Shown in pieces: positions 35,693-44,469 of a stretch of 60,636 nucleotides of DNA. Source of the stretch: JADJOY01 sp046331705 [NCBI: bacterium] (GTDB lineage: Bacteria; JADJOY01). Position numbers and translations under genes: made by a program. The notes under the pieces were generated by a model. The model was given only the letters and a program-made list of their open reading frames with translations. It had not been told where the DNA came from and ran no database searches. Location: the NCBI GenBank assembly GCA_046331705.1, contig JAXLQJ010000027.1, forward strand, positions 37,317 to 97,952, given 5' to 3'. Positions within the stretch are counted from its first letter, which is position 1. Every line of letters starts with the position of its first letter.

Positions 35693-36934
35693 ATGTCCTC
35701 GATCCCCGCGCACGTCGAATGGATCTCCTCCCGCCACGACGAGATGTGCCGCCTCGTCACGCAGTGGGCGAGCATCAACAGCGGCACGCACAACGCGGCG
35801 GGCGTGCGCGCGCTGGGACAGCAGATCGGCGATCGGTTCGCGGCGCTGGGGGGTGAGGTCACGGTTTCCGACGTGGCGCCCCACGTCACCGTCGACGATC
35901 GCGGCATGCGCTCCGACGAGCCGCTCGGCAGCCTGGTGCGGGTGCGCAAGCGCCCGGAGGCCCCGCTCCAGGTGCTGCTGGTGGCCCACCTCGATACCGT
36001 GTTCGGCGCTCAGGACGCGTTTCAGCGGGTCTCGGTCGTCGACGAGCACACGCTGCGCGGCCCAGGGGTCGCCGACTGCAAGGGCGGGATCGCGGTGATG
36101 CTCACGGCGCTCGAGGCCTTCGAACGCTGTGACCTCGCGGGTGAGCTCGGCTGGGAGGTGGTCCTCAACCCCGACGAGGAGATCGGCTCACCCGCCTCGC
36201 GCGGGCTGCTGCTCGAACGCGCCCGCGAGCTCGACCTCGGGCTGGTCTTCGAGCCGGCGCTGCCGAGCGGCGCGCTGGTGAAATCGCGCAAGGGGTCCGG
36301 CAACTACACGCTGGTGGTGCGCGGCAAGGCCGCGCACGCGGGCCGCGACTTCGAGCGCGGCCGCAACGCGATCCACGCGCTCGCCTCCGCCGTGGACGCG
36401 CTCGCGCGGCTCTCCGGCTCGCGGCCGGGGCTCACCGTGAACGTGGGCCGCATCGCCGGCGGTAGCGCGGTGAACGTGGTCGCCGACGTCGCCGTGGCGC
36501 GCTTCAACGTGCGGGTCGTCGAGCCGGCGGATCAGTCGTTCGTGGAGGCGCGCCTGCGGGACGTGATCGCGGGACTCGAGAGCAAGGACGGCATCCAGCC
36601 CGAGCTGATCGGTGGGTTCGGCGCTCCGCCCAAGCCGCTCGTCGGGCCGAGCGCGATCCTGCTGGACCACGTCCTCGATTGCGGGCATCGGCTCGGTCTC
36701 GATCTCGCCACCGAGGCGAGCGGCGGTGTGTGCGACGGCAATCGGCTCGCCGCCGCGGGACTCGCCACCGTCGACTCGCTCGGACCGCGGGGGATCGGCA
36801 TCCACACCGATCGCGAGGTGCTGCACCTCGACACGCTCACCGAGCGCGCCAAGCTGAGCGCGCTGCTGCTCACGCGGCTCGCGAGCCGCGAGATCGAGTG
36901 GCAGGCACGCGACCGGTCCGGAGCGCGAGGCTGA
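35693..36934 (+). CDS. M20-family metallohydrolase of the arginine (AST) operon
   Basis: A 413-residue zinc aminoacylase-like protein of the M20 family (carboxypeptidase G2-like). The metal-binding set is visible: His99 and Asp101 in AHLDTVF, Asp128 in GPGVADCKGG, and Glu162-Glu163 in NPDEEIGS; His near residue 214 (AAHAGRDFE) marks the dimerisation lid, and His near residue 368 the C-terminal ligand. M20 enzymes cleave N-acyl amino acids such as N-acetylornithine or N-succinyl-diaminopimelate. It leads the AstA-AstD-AstB genes and could supply the missing N-succinylglutamate desuccinylase step normally done by AstE; this is inference. The stop is five bases from the AstA start. Confidence 0.85.
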   Translation: MSSIPAHVEWISSRHDEMCRLVTQWASINSGTHNAAGVRALGQQIGDRFAALGGEVTVSDVAPHVTVDDRGMRSDEPLGSLVRVRKRPEAPLQVLLVAHLDTVFGAQDAFQRVSVVDEHTLRGPGVADCKGGIAVMLTALEAFERCDLAGELGWEVVLNPDEEIGSPASRGLLLERARELDLGLVFEPALPSGALVKSRKGSGNYTLVVRGKAAHAGRDFERGRNAIHALASAVDALARLSGSRPGLTVNVGRIAGGSAVNVVADVAVARFNVRVVEPADQSFVEARLRDVIAGLESKDGIQPELIGGFGAPPKPLVGPSAILLDHVLDCGHRLGLDLATEASGGVCDGNRLAAAGLATVDSLGPRGIGIHTDREVLHLDTLTERAKLSALLLTRLASREIEWQARDRSGARG

Positions 36935-36939
36935 CGGCC

Positions 36940-37986
36940 GTGGACGTGGTCCGACCGGCGCGGGTGTCGGACCTCGATGGGTTGCTGCATCTCGCGACCC
37001 TCACCGGTTACGGCCTGACCTCGCTGCCGCGCGATCCGGAGTTCCTGCGCAAGCGGCTGGTCGAATCCGCGCGCAGTTTCGCCCACGACGCCGACGAGCC
37101 CCGCGGCGAGCCCTATCTCTTCGTCCTCGAAGCCAGCGATGGCGAGGCGATCGGCACCAGCGCGATCTGGTCCAAGGTCGGCGGTTTCGAGCCGTTCTAC
37201 GCCTACCGGCTCGAGACCGCCGTGCACGAGTCGAAGATGCTCGGTGTGCGCAAGGAGGTGCCGATGCTGCACCTGGTGCGCGAGCACAGCGGTCCGTGCG
37301 ACGTGGGCGGGCTCTTCCTGGCACCCGCGCAGCGGCGTTCCGGCCGCGGGCGCATGCTGTCGTTGAGTCGCTTCCTGTTCATGGCCGAGCACCCGCATCC
37401 GTTCGATCCCGAGGTGATCTCCGAGATCCGCGGCGTGAGCGACGAGCAGGGCGAGTCGCCGTTCTGGGAAGCCATGGGGCGGCGTTTCTTCGACATCGAC
37501 TTCCCCAAGGCCGATTACCTGAGCCTGCTCAACAAGCGCTTCATCGCGGACCTCATGCCCACGCACCCGATCTACCTGCCGCTGCTGCCGGACGCTGCGC
37601 GGGCGGTGATCGGCGAGCCGCATCCCCACAGCCGTGCGGCGCTCGAGCTGCTCGAGGGCGAGGGTTTCCGGCGCAGCAATCTGGTCGACATCTTCGACGC
37701 CGGCCCGGTGATCCACGCGCGCCTCGACGAGGTGCGCACCGTGCGCGAGAGCGTGCGCGCGGAGGTGGAGGAGGTCCTGGCCGAGCCGCCCGACGGCGAG
37801 GACGTCCTGGTGAGCCGCGCGGCGGCGAAGCCGGATTTCCGGGCGGCGGTGGGGACGGTCGCGCTCACCCGCGCCGGTGGCGTGCGGATCGCGTCGGCGC
37901 TCGCCGAGCGTCTGCGCGTCGGCGTGGGCGATCGGGTTCGGTTCGCGCCGCTGCGCGCGGCGACGCACGGGGAGGCGAGCACATGA
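36940..37986 (+). CDS. astA: Arginine N-succinyltransferase
   Basis: A 348-residue AstA (standard length about 344). It transfers succinyl from succinyl-CoA to the alpha-amino group of arginine, the first step of the AST catabolic pathway. The family signatures MDVVRPARVSDLDGLLHLA at the N-terminus, GGLFLAPAQRRSGRGRMLS near residue 126, and EVISEIRGVSDEQGESPFW near residue 157 are present, as is the C-terminal VGDRVRFAPLR. The start is GTG at 36940, five bases after the previous stop; the next GTG two codons on is possible. Its stop overlaps the AstD ATG (ATGA), so the two are coupled. Confidence 0.95.
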   Translation: MDVVRPARVSDLDGLLHLATLTGYGLTSLPRDPEFLRKRLVESARSFAHDADEPRGEPYLFVLEASDGEAIGTSAIWSKVGGFEPFYAYRLETAVHESKMLGVRKEVPMLHLVREHSGPCDVGGLFLAPAQRRSGRGRMLSLSRFLFMAEHPHPFDPEVISEIRGVSDEQGESPFWEAMGRRFFDIDFPKADYLSLLNKRFIADLMPTHPIYLPLLPDAARAVIGEPHPHSRAALELLEGEGFRRSNLVDIFDAGPVIHARLDEVRTVRESVRAEVEEVLAEPPDGEDVLVSRAAAKPDFRAAVGTVALTRAGGVRIASALAERLRVGVGDRVRFAPLRAATHGEAST

Positions 37987-39473
37987 GCGCGCTGCATCGT
38001 GCACGCGGTCACTACCTCAACGGGCGGTGGATCGAGGGCGCGGGTCTGCCGCTGGTCTCCGAGGATCCCGCCACGGGCGAGCTGGTCTGGCAGGGCCGGG
38101 CCGGGCTCTCCGTGGAGGTCGATCGCGCCGTGCGCGCCGCGCGCGCGGCGTTCCCGAGCTGGGCGGAGCGCACGGTCGAGGCCCGCACCGAGCTGCTCGA
38201 CGCGTTCCGCGCCCAGCTCGAGCATCACCGCGACTCGCTGGCGCGAGTCATCTCGCGGGAGACCGGCAAGCCGCTGTGGGAGTCGACCGCCGAGGTGGGC
38301 ACCATGATCGGCAAGGTGGCGCTCACCCTCGACGCGCATCGCGCCCGCAGCTCCACGACCGTGCACGACAAGGGCGGCGAGCGCCTGGTCACGCGCTATC
38401 GGCCGCACGGAGTGCTCGCCGTGCTCGGGCCGTTCAACATGCCGGGGCATCTGCCCAACGGGCACATCGTGCCCGCGCTCCTCGCGGGCGACACCGTGGT
38501 GTTCAAGCCGAGCGAGCTCGCGCCGTGGGTGGCCGAGCACACCGTGGCGATGTGGGAGGAGGCCGGGCTTCCCGCCGGCGTCCTCAATCTCGTCCAGGGC
38601 GGTCGCGAGACCGGGGAAGCGCTCGCCTCACACCCGGACCTCGACGGCTTGCTCTTCACCGGAAGCCACGAGGTGGGCCTCGCGCTCAGCCGACGCTTCG
38701 CCGAGCACCCGGAGCGCATGCTCGCGCTCGAGCTGGGTGGCAACAACCCGCTGGTGGTGTGGGACGTCGGTGAGAGCGTGCTCGACGCGGCGGCGCTGCT
38801 CACGCTGCAATCGGCGTTCGTCACCGCCGGCCAACGTTGCACCTGCGCGCGGCGCTTGATCGTGCCGCGCGGCGAGGAGGGCGATCGCTTCCTCGCGCGG
38901 CTCATGCAGTGGACGGCTCGGGTGCGCGTCGGGCCCTTCACGGCCGAGCCGGAGCCGTTCGCGGGACCCGTCATCTCGGTGGCCGCCGGCGAACGGGTGC
39001 TGGCGGCGCAGGCGGCGCTGGTCGAGCATGGCGGGCACGTCCTCGTCGAGACGAGGCCCGTGGGACGGCGCGTGAACCTGCTCACGCCTGGAATCGTCGA
39101 CGTGACGGAGAAGAAGGAGCGCGAGGACCGGGAGATCTTCGGCCCGCTCTTGCAGGTGGTGCGGGCGCGCACCTTCGACGACGCGATCGCGGAGGCGAAT
39201 CACACCCGCTTCGGGCTCGCCGCCGCGCTGGTCAGCGAGGATCGCGAGCTGTGGAACGAGTTCCTGCTGCGTGCGCGGGCCGGGGTCGTGAACTGGAATC
39301 GACCGACCACCGGCGCGAGCGGGGCGCTGCCGTTCGGCGGCGTCGGCGCGAGCGGAAATCACCGGCCGAGCGGCTTCTTCGCCGTGGATTACTGCGCCCA
39401 TCCCGTCGCGACGCTCGAGCGCGCGACGCTCGAGATGCCGCAGCGCCCGCCGCCAGGCATCGAGGTGCCCTGA
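37983..39473 (+). CDS. astD: Succinylglutamate semialdehyde dehydrogenase
   Basis: A 496-residue aldehyde dehydrogenase. It oxidises N-succinylglutamate 5-semialdehyde to N-succinylglutamate with NAD+. The catalytic Cys286 lies in the AstD-type motif TAGQRCTCARR, the general base Glu in LALELGGNNPLVV near residue 250, and the cofactor region is HLPNGHIVPALLAGDTVVFK near residue 155. The C-terminal GGVGASGNHRPSGFFAVDYC segment is typical for AstD. It overlaps AstA at its start and AstB at its stop, so all three are one translationally coupled unit. Confidence 0.94.
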   Translation: MSALHRARGHYLNGRWIEGAGLPLVSEDPATGELVWQGRAGLSVEVDRAVRAARAAFPSWAERTVEARTELLDAFRAQLEHHRDSLARVISRETGKPLWESTAEVGTMIGKVALTLDAHRARSSTTVHDKGGERLVTRYRPHGVLAVLGPFNMPGHLPNGHIVPALLAGDTVVFKPSELAPWVAEHTVAMWEEAGLPAGVLNLVQGGRETGEALASHPDLDGLLFTGSHEVGLALSRRFAEHPERMLALELGGNNPLVVWDVGESVLDAAALLTLQSAFVTAGQRCTCARRLIVPRGEEGDRFLARLMQWTARVRVGPFTAEPEPFAGPVISVAAGERVLAAQAALVEHGGHVLVETRPVGRRVNLLTPGIVDVTEKKEREDREIFGPLLQVVRARTFDDAIAEANHTRFGLAAALVSEDRELWNEFLLRARAGVVNWNRPTTGASGALPFGGVGASGNHRPSGFFAVDYCAHPVATLERATLEMPQRPPPGIEVP

Positions 39474-40828
39474 TGGCCGCGATCGAGCTCAACCTCGACG
39501 GCTTGGTCGGCCCGACCCACCACTACGCCGGGCTCGCGCACGGCAACGTGGCGGCGGTCGCGAATCGGGGAGCACCGTCGAATCCGCGCGCGGCAGCGCT
39601 GGAGGGGCTCGCCAAGGCCAAGCTGGTGGCCGGGCTCGGCGTGCCGCAGGGAGTGCTGCCGCCCCAGGAGCGGCCCGACGTGGCGGCGCTCAAGCGGCTG
39701 GGGTTCGTGGGATCGGACGCGGAGGTGCTGCGCGAGGCGGCGCGGGTGGATCCTCGCTTGCTGTCGGCGGTGGCGAGCGCCTCGAGCATGTGGACGGCGA
39801 ACGCGGCCACCGTCTCGCCGAGCGCGGACGCCGGGGACGGACGCGTCCACCTGACGCCGGCGAACCTCACGGCGCATCTGCACCGTTCGCTCGAGCCGGC
39901 GCTGGTGGCACGGGTGCTCCATCGCGTCTTCCCGGATCCGGCGCATTTCGCGCACCACGAACCGTTGCTCGCCTGCGAGGCGCTCGCCGACGAGGGCGCG
40001 GCGAATCATACGCGGCTCTGCCGTGCGTTCGGCGAGCCGGGAATCGAGGTCTTCACGTATGGCCGTGAGGGTCTCGACGCCGAGCGCGCCGTCGAACAGC
40101 GCTTCGGCGCGCGCCAGACCCGCGACGCCTCGGAAGCCGTCGCGCGCCTGCACCGGCTGGCGGGCGCGGCGACGGCGTTCGTCCGCCAGCACCCGGCGGC
40201 GGTGGACGCGGGGGCGTTCCACAACGACGTGGTCGCGGTCGGGCATCGCAACGTCTTGCTCGTTCACGAGCGCGCGTGGGTGGACGGCGATGCGGCGCTG
40301 GACGAGCTCGCGCGACGCTTCGCGGCGCGCTGCCGTGGCGAGCTTCGGGTGTTGCGGGTCGGCGAACGCGAGCTCAGCCTCGCCGACGCCGTTGCGACCT
40401 ATCTCTTCAACAGCCAGCTCGTGACGCTCCCCGATGGCTCGATGGCGCTGATCGCGCCGCTCGAGGTCGAGGAGCACGCCGCCGCGCACGCGGTCGTGGA
40501 GCGAGTCGTCGGCGGCGGCAGCCCGATCGGCGCGGTGCGCTACGTGGGGCTGCGCCAGAGCATGCGCAACGGCGGCGGCCCCGCGTGTCTGCGCTTGCGC
40601 GTCGAGCTCGGCGACGCCGAGCAGGCGGCGATGGAGACGGGAGTGCTGCTCGACGACGCGCTCCACGCCCGTCTGGTCGCGTGGGTCGAGCGGCACCATC
40701 GCGACCGACTGGCGGCAGCGGATCTCGCCGATTCGACCTTGCTCGACGAATCGCGCACGGCGCTCGACGAGCTGACCGGGATCCTGGGCCTCGGCTCGAT
40801 CTATCCCTTCCAGCTCGCCGGCGCCTGA
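39473..40828 (+). CDS. astB: N-succinylarginine dihydrolase
   Basis: A 451-residue AstB (E. coli enzyme 447). It hydrolyses N2-succinylarginine to N2-succinylornithine, CO2 and two ammonia. The N-terminal motif LDGLVGPTHHYAGLAHGN, the FHNDVVAVGHRNVLLVHE segment near residue 245, and the catalytic Cys372 in RNGGGPACLRL match the family. The ATG overlaps the AstD stop (TGATG). AstB is last in the unit; AstC, which would convert succinylornithine, is not in the window, so an ArgD-type aminotransferase elsewhere must supply that step. Confidence 0.95.
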   Translation: MAAIELNLDGLVGPTHHYAGLAHGNVAAVANRGAPSNPRAAALEGLAKAKLVAGLGVPQGVLPPQERPDVAALKRLGFVGSDAEVLREAARVDPRLLSAVASASSMWTANAATVSPSADAGDGRVHLTPANLTAHLHRSLEPALVARVLHRVFPDPAHFAHHEPLLACEALADEGAANHTRLCRAFGEPGIEVFTYGREGLDAERAVEQRFGARQTRDASEAVARLHRLAGAATAFVRQHPAAVDAGAFHNDVVAVGHRNVLLVHERAWVDGDAALDELARRFAARCRGELRVLRVGERELSLADAVATYLFNSQLVTLPDGSMALIAPLEVEEHAAAHAVVERVVGGGSPIGAVRYVGLRQSMRNGGGPACLRLRVELGDAEQAAMETGVLLDDALHARLVAWVERHHRDRLAAADLADSTLLDESRTALDELTGILGLGSIYPFQLAGA

Positions 40829-40892
40829 CCGGCGTCCGCGGAGCGCGCCGCACGGCCGGCTCTCGCACCCCTCGCGCGGCCGCTCTCGTCTC

Positions 40893-43487
40893 TTGGCTTC
40901 GATGACCGCTTCGCTGACCGCCGACGCGTTCTTGCTCCAATCGACGTACCGCATCGAGAGCGGACGCGCGGTGGTGCAGCTCTGGGGGCGGCTCGACGAC
41001 GGGCGCACGTTCCTGGTGCGCGACACGCGGCAGGTGCCGCATTTCTGGATCCCCGCGAGCGATGCGCCACGCGCGCTCGCGCTGGGCGCGCGCATCGAGC
41101 CCGCTCGCTCCGAAGCGGGTCGCGCCAGCGCCGAGGGCGACCCGGTGGTGCGTGTCGTCGTCGAGCTGCCGTCCCAGGTGCCGCCGCTTCGCTCCAAGCT
41201 GGTGGCGGCTGGCATCCGCTGCTTCGAGGCGGACGTGCGGTTCGCGCTCCGGCCTCTGATCGATCGCGGCATCCGGTCGCGACTCAGGATCTCGGGCGTG
41301 CCGCGCCGGCCGCGTGCGGACGAGGCGGTCGAGGTGGTGTTCGAGGATCCCGCGATCGAAGCGCTCGCCGCGAGCTCGCTCCCCGCAGCCGCGCGGCCGA
41401 CGGTGCTGTCGATCGACATCGAGACCGACCCACGCGCGCGGCGTCTGCTGGCGGTGGGCCTGCACGGCTGCGGCCACTCGGAGGTGTTGCTGCTCACGCC
41501 GCCGGGCTACGCCTGTCCCGAGATCGCCACCGCTGCTCGCGACGAGCGTCGGCTTCTGGCGCTCTTCGCGGAGCGCCTGCGCGACCTCGATCCCGACGTG
41601 CTCACCGGCTGGAACGTCATCGACTTCGATCTGGCGGTGCTGACGCGCATCGCCGCCGCCGAGGGCGTGCCGCTCGCGCTCGGGCGGGGCCCGGGCGACG
41701 TACGGATCCGGCCGGCGCGGAGCTTCTGGGATCGCGCCACCGCGTCCATCCCCGGGCGCGTGGTCCTCGACGGCATCCACGCGCTCAAGAGCTCGTTCGT
41801 GCGCATGGAGAGCTACGCGCTCGATGCGGTCGCGCGCTCGGTGCTCGGCCAGGGGAAGCTCGTCACGGGGAGCGATCGCGCCGAGGAGATCTTGCGGCTC
41901 TTCGAGGAGGACCGCTCGCGGCTGGTGGCCTACAACCTCAACGACGCGCGCCTGGTGCTCGACATCCTGGATCGCCTGGCGCTCGTCGACCTCGCGGTCG
42001 AGCGCAGCCTGCTCACGGGTATGCCACTCGATCGCGTGGGGGCCAGCATCGCGTCGTTCGAGCTCCTCTATCTGGCGGAGATGGCGCGACGCGGCCTGGC
42101 CGGCCCCACCCTCGCGGTCGCGAGCGACGGTGAGGGCGGGGAGAACGTCGCCGCCGACGACGAGCCGCGACTCGATCTCGACGGTCCGGAGCTTCCGCTC
42201 GATGCGCCAGACGCACCCGGGCGCGGCGGCTGGCGCGATGCCCCGTCCGCGCGCTCTCCGGTGCGCGACGCGGGCGCCGCCAGCGCGCGTGCGGCGCCGA
42301 TGATGCTCGGCGGACACGTGCTGGAGCCGCGACCGGGGCTCTACGAGTTCGTCGTGGTCTTCGATTTCAAGAGCCTGTATCCGTCGCTGATGCGGACCTT
42401 CCAGATCGATCCGCTGGGCTTCGTGCCAGCCGCGGTCGAGGTCGACGACCCGATCGTGGCGCCGAACGGCGCGCGGTTTCGACGGGCCCCCGGCATCCTC
42501 CCGGCGCTGCTCGACGAGCTCTTCCCGCGTCGCGAGCGCGCCAAGAACGAGCGCCGCCCGCTCGAGGCGCAGGCGATCAAGATCCTCATGAACTCGTTCT
42601 ACGGCGTGCTGGGCACCCCCGCGTGCCGATTCTTCAACCCGGAGGTGGCGAACGCGATCACGGCGTTCGGCCGCGAGCTGTTGCTCTGGACCAAGGCGCG
42701 GATCGAAGCGCTCGAGCACGCGGTGATCTACGGCGACACCGACAGCCTCTTCGTGTGGCTCGCGGGCGGCGCCGAACGCACGCTCGACTCGGCGCGCGCG
42801 CTCGAGCTCGGCGAGGCGCTGCGCGCCCGGCTCAACGCGGACCTCGCCGCGCACGTGGCGGATCGCTACCGCGTCGAGTCGAAGCTCGACCTCGAGTTCG
42901 ACACGCTCTACCGGAAGTTGCTCTTGCTGCCGCTGCGACACGGCGGCGGCGGCGCGCGCAAGCGGTACGCGGGCTGGGTGGAGGACTCGCCGGCGGGGTC
43001 CGCCGCCGGGCGCGGCCGGGTCGAGTTCACCGGCATGGAAGCGGTGCGCAGCGATTGGACCGATCTCGCCAAGCGCGTTCAGCACGAGCTCTACGCGCGC
43101 CTCTTCGAGGGGCGACCGGTCGAGTCGTTCCTGCGCGAGACCGTCGACGAGCTGCGCGCCGGCCGCCTCGACGGCGAGCTGGTGTACCGGAAGATGCTGC
43201 GCAAGGATGCGGCCGCGTACACCAAGACCACGCCGCCGCACGTGGCCGCCGCGCGCGTCAGCGGTGCCAAGCCGGGGGCGGTGGTGGCGTACGTCGTCAC
43301 GTCGAACGGCCCCGAGGCGATCGAGCGGCGCACCAGCGCGATCGACCACGAGCACTACGTCGAGAAGCAGATCCGCCCGGTGGCGGAGCCGGTGCTCGCG
43401 GTGCTCGGGCTCGACTTCGACCGCGCGGTGGGTGCTCAGCTCGAGCTCACGCTCGGCCCGCGGGGGCCGAACCGGCGCCGCCGCTGA
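40893..43487 (+). CDS. polB: DNA polymerase II (family B)
   Basis: An 864-residue family B polymerase. The 3'-5' exonuclease motifs are intact: Exo I LSIDIETDP near 171-179, Exo II LTGWNVIDFDL near 244, and Exo III YNLNDARLVLD near 348. The polymerase motifs are present: FDFKSLYPSL near 489 (motif A), KILMNSFYG near 566 (motif B) and YGDTDS at about 612 (motif C). Between the exonuclease and polymerase domains there is an extra acidic/Gly-rich stretch (about 408-470), just before the conserved GGHVLEPRPGLY. It serves in translesion synthesis or repair restart. The start may be the ATG at 40902. The last 41 bases overlap, convergently, the next gene. Confidence 0.95.
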   Translation: MASMTASLTADAFLLQSTYRIESGRAVVQLWGRLDDGRTFLVRDTRQVPHFWIPASDAPRALALGARIEPARSEAGRASAEGDPVVRVVVELPSQVPPLRSKLVAAGIRCFEADVRFALRPLIDRGIRSRLRISGVPRRPRADEAVEVVFEDPAIEALAASSLPAAARPTVLSIDIETDPRARRLLAVGLHGCGHSEVLLLTPPGYACPEIATAARDERRLLALFAERLRDLDPDVLTGWNVIDFDLAVLTRIAAAEGVPLALGRGPGDVRIRPARSFWDRATASIPGRVVLDGIHALKSSFVRMESYALDAVARSVLGQGKLVTGSDRAEEILRLFEEDRSRLVAYNLNDARLVLDILDRLALVDLAVERSLLTGMPLDRVGASIASFELLYLAEMARRGLAGPTLAVASDGEGGENVAADDEPRLDLDGPELPLDAPDAPGRGGWRDAPSARSPVRDAGAASARAAPMMLGGHVLEPRPGLYEFVVVFDFKSLYPSLMRTFQIDPLGFVPAAVEVDDPIVAPNGARFRRAPGILPALLDELFPRRERAKNERRPLEAQAIKILMNSFYGVLGTPACRFFNPEVANAITAFGRELLLWTKARIEALEHAVIYGDTDSLFVWLAGGAERTLDSARALELGEALRARLNADLAAHVADRYRVESKLDLEFDTLYRKLLLLPLRHGGGGARKRYAGWVEDSPAGSAAGRGRVEFTGMEAVRSDWTDLAKRVQHELYARLFEGRPVESFLRETVDELRAGRLDGELVYRKMLRKDAAAYTKTTPPHVAAARVSGAKPGAVVAYVVTSNGPEAIERRTSAIDHEHYVEKQIRPVAEPVLAVLGLDFDRAVGAQLELTLGPRGPNRRRR

Positions 43488-44436
43488 GAAAGGGCAGAGC
43501 GGCGGCCAGGAAGCCCGTCGGGTTGTCGACGTGGGCGAAGTGGGAGGCCGCTTCGAGGCGCACGAACTCGGCGTCGGGTATCCGGGCGCGCAGCCGCTCG
43601 CCGACCCGCGGCGGCACCATCGGATCGCGCGGCACGTACACGAGCTGAAGCGGGATCGGAAAGCGCTCGCCGCGCTCCCGGCGCGCATCGAGCTCACGCG
43701 TGAAGGCCGCCATGTGCGACGGCGCCAGCGTCTCGCGCAGCACGCGCGCGAAGGCCACGAGGCCCTCGCGTGTGCGCAGCGCCGCGGCGTACTCGCGCGT
43801 CTCCTCGCGCGACTTCAGCGTTTCGTCGAAGTAGTGGACGTTGCGGTGCACCCAGCGCTCCGGATCGCCGGCGACGAGCTTCGCGAGCAACGCCGTGCTG
43901 CCGGGCAGGGACAGCACCGCGTGGAGCGCGTGCAGGCGCGCGAGCGGAACGCCCGGCGAGTGGAGGTTCACGAGCCGCGACATGGCCCCGGGATCGCGGA
44001 GCGCGAGCCGCATGCAGAGGTAACCGCCGAGCGAGTTGCCGATCGTGGCCGAGCCGCGAATGCCCACCTGGCGCTGGAAGTCGGCGATCCAGCCCGCCAG
44101 CGCGTCCGGGTGGTACGGCGCGTCGGGTTTCGCCGTGCGACCCGCGCCAGGCAGGTCCGGCGCGTACACCGTGAAGTGCGCGGCGAGCGGCTCGAGCACG
44201 TAACGCCACGAGTAGCTCGACGTCATGAGCCCGTGGACGAGCAAGAGCGGCGGGCCCTGTCCGTGGACGCGGTAGTGGACGCGCAGCTTGCCGAAGTCGC
44301 GCGAGTCGAGGGTGGCGTCCACGGCGCGGCTCGCGGCGTACCCGTGTGGAGCGCGTGGAGTCTCGGGCAGCGACGCGAATGGCAGCTGCCGGAACGGCTT
44401 CGCTCGCCGTGGCGGGGGTGTCTGGGCTTCGGGCAT
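43447..44436 (-). CDS. Alpha/beta hydrolase
   Basis: A 329-residue alpha/beta hydrolase. The oxyanion strand LLLVHGLMTSSYSW is near residue 64, the nucleophile elbow TIGNSLGG puts Ser135 in the Gly-x-Ser-x-Gly position, and the catalytic His is near residue 304 in AASHFAHVDNP. A cap region of about 100 residues separates strands 6 and 7. There is no signal peptide, so it is cytosolic. The substrate is unknown; lactonase, haloperoxidase and esterase activities are all found in this clan. The gene's last 41 bases overlap the end of polB on the other strand. Confidence 0.85.
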   Translation of the reverse strand: MPEAQTPPPRRAKPFRQLPFASLPETPRAPHGYAASRAVDATLDSRDFGKLRVHYRVHGQGPPLLLVHGLMTSSYSWRYVLEPLAAHFTVYAPDLPGAGRTAKPDAPYHPDALAGWIADFQRQVGIRGSATIGNSLGGYLCMRLALRDPGAMSRLVNLHSPGVPLARLHALHAVLSLPGSTALLAKLVAGDPERWVHRNVHYFDETLKSREETREYAAALRTREGLVAFARVLRETLAPSHMAAFTRELDARRERGERFPIPLQLVYVPRDPMVPPRVGERLRARIPDAEFVRLEAASHFAHVDNPTGFLAAALPFLSGGAGSAPAGRA

Positions 44437-44469
44437 CGTCGGGGCCTCGGGTGAGCGCGTGAGCGGGCG

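Noticed and set aside
40407-43697. A 1,096-codon open frame on the minus strand
   Set aside because: Antisense to astB and polB; the polymerase and exonuclease motifs on the plus strand are complete, so this is a shadow frame.
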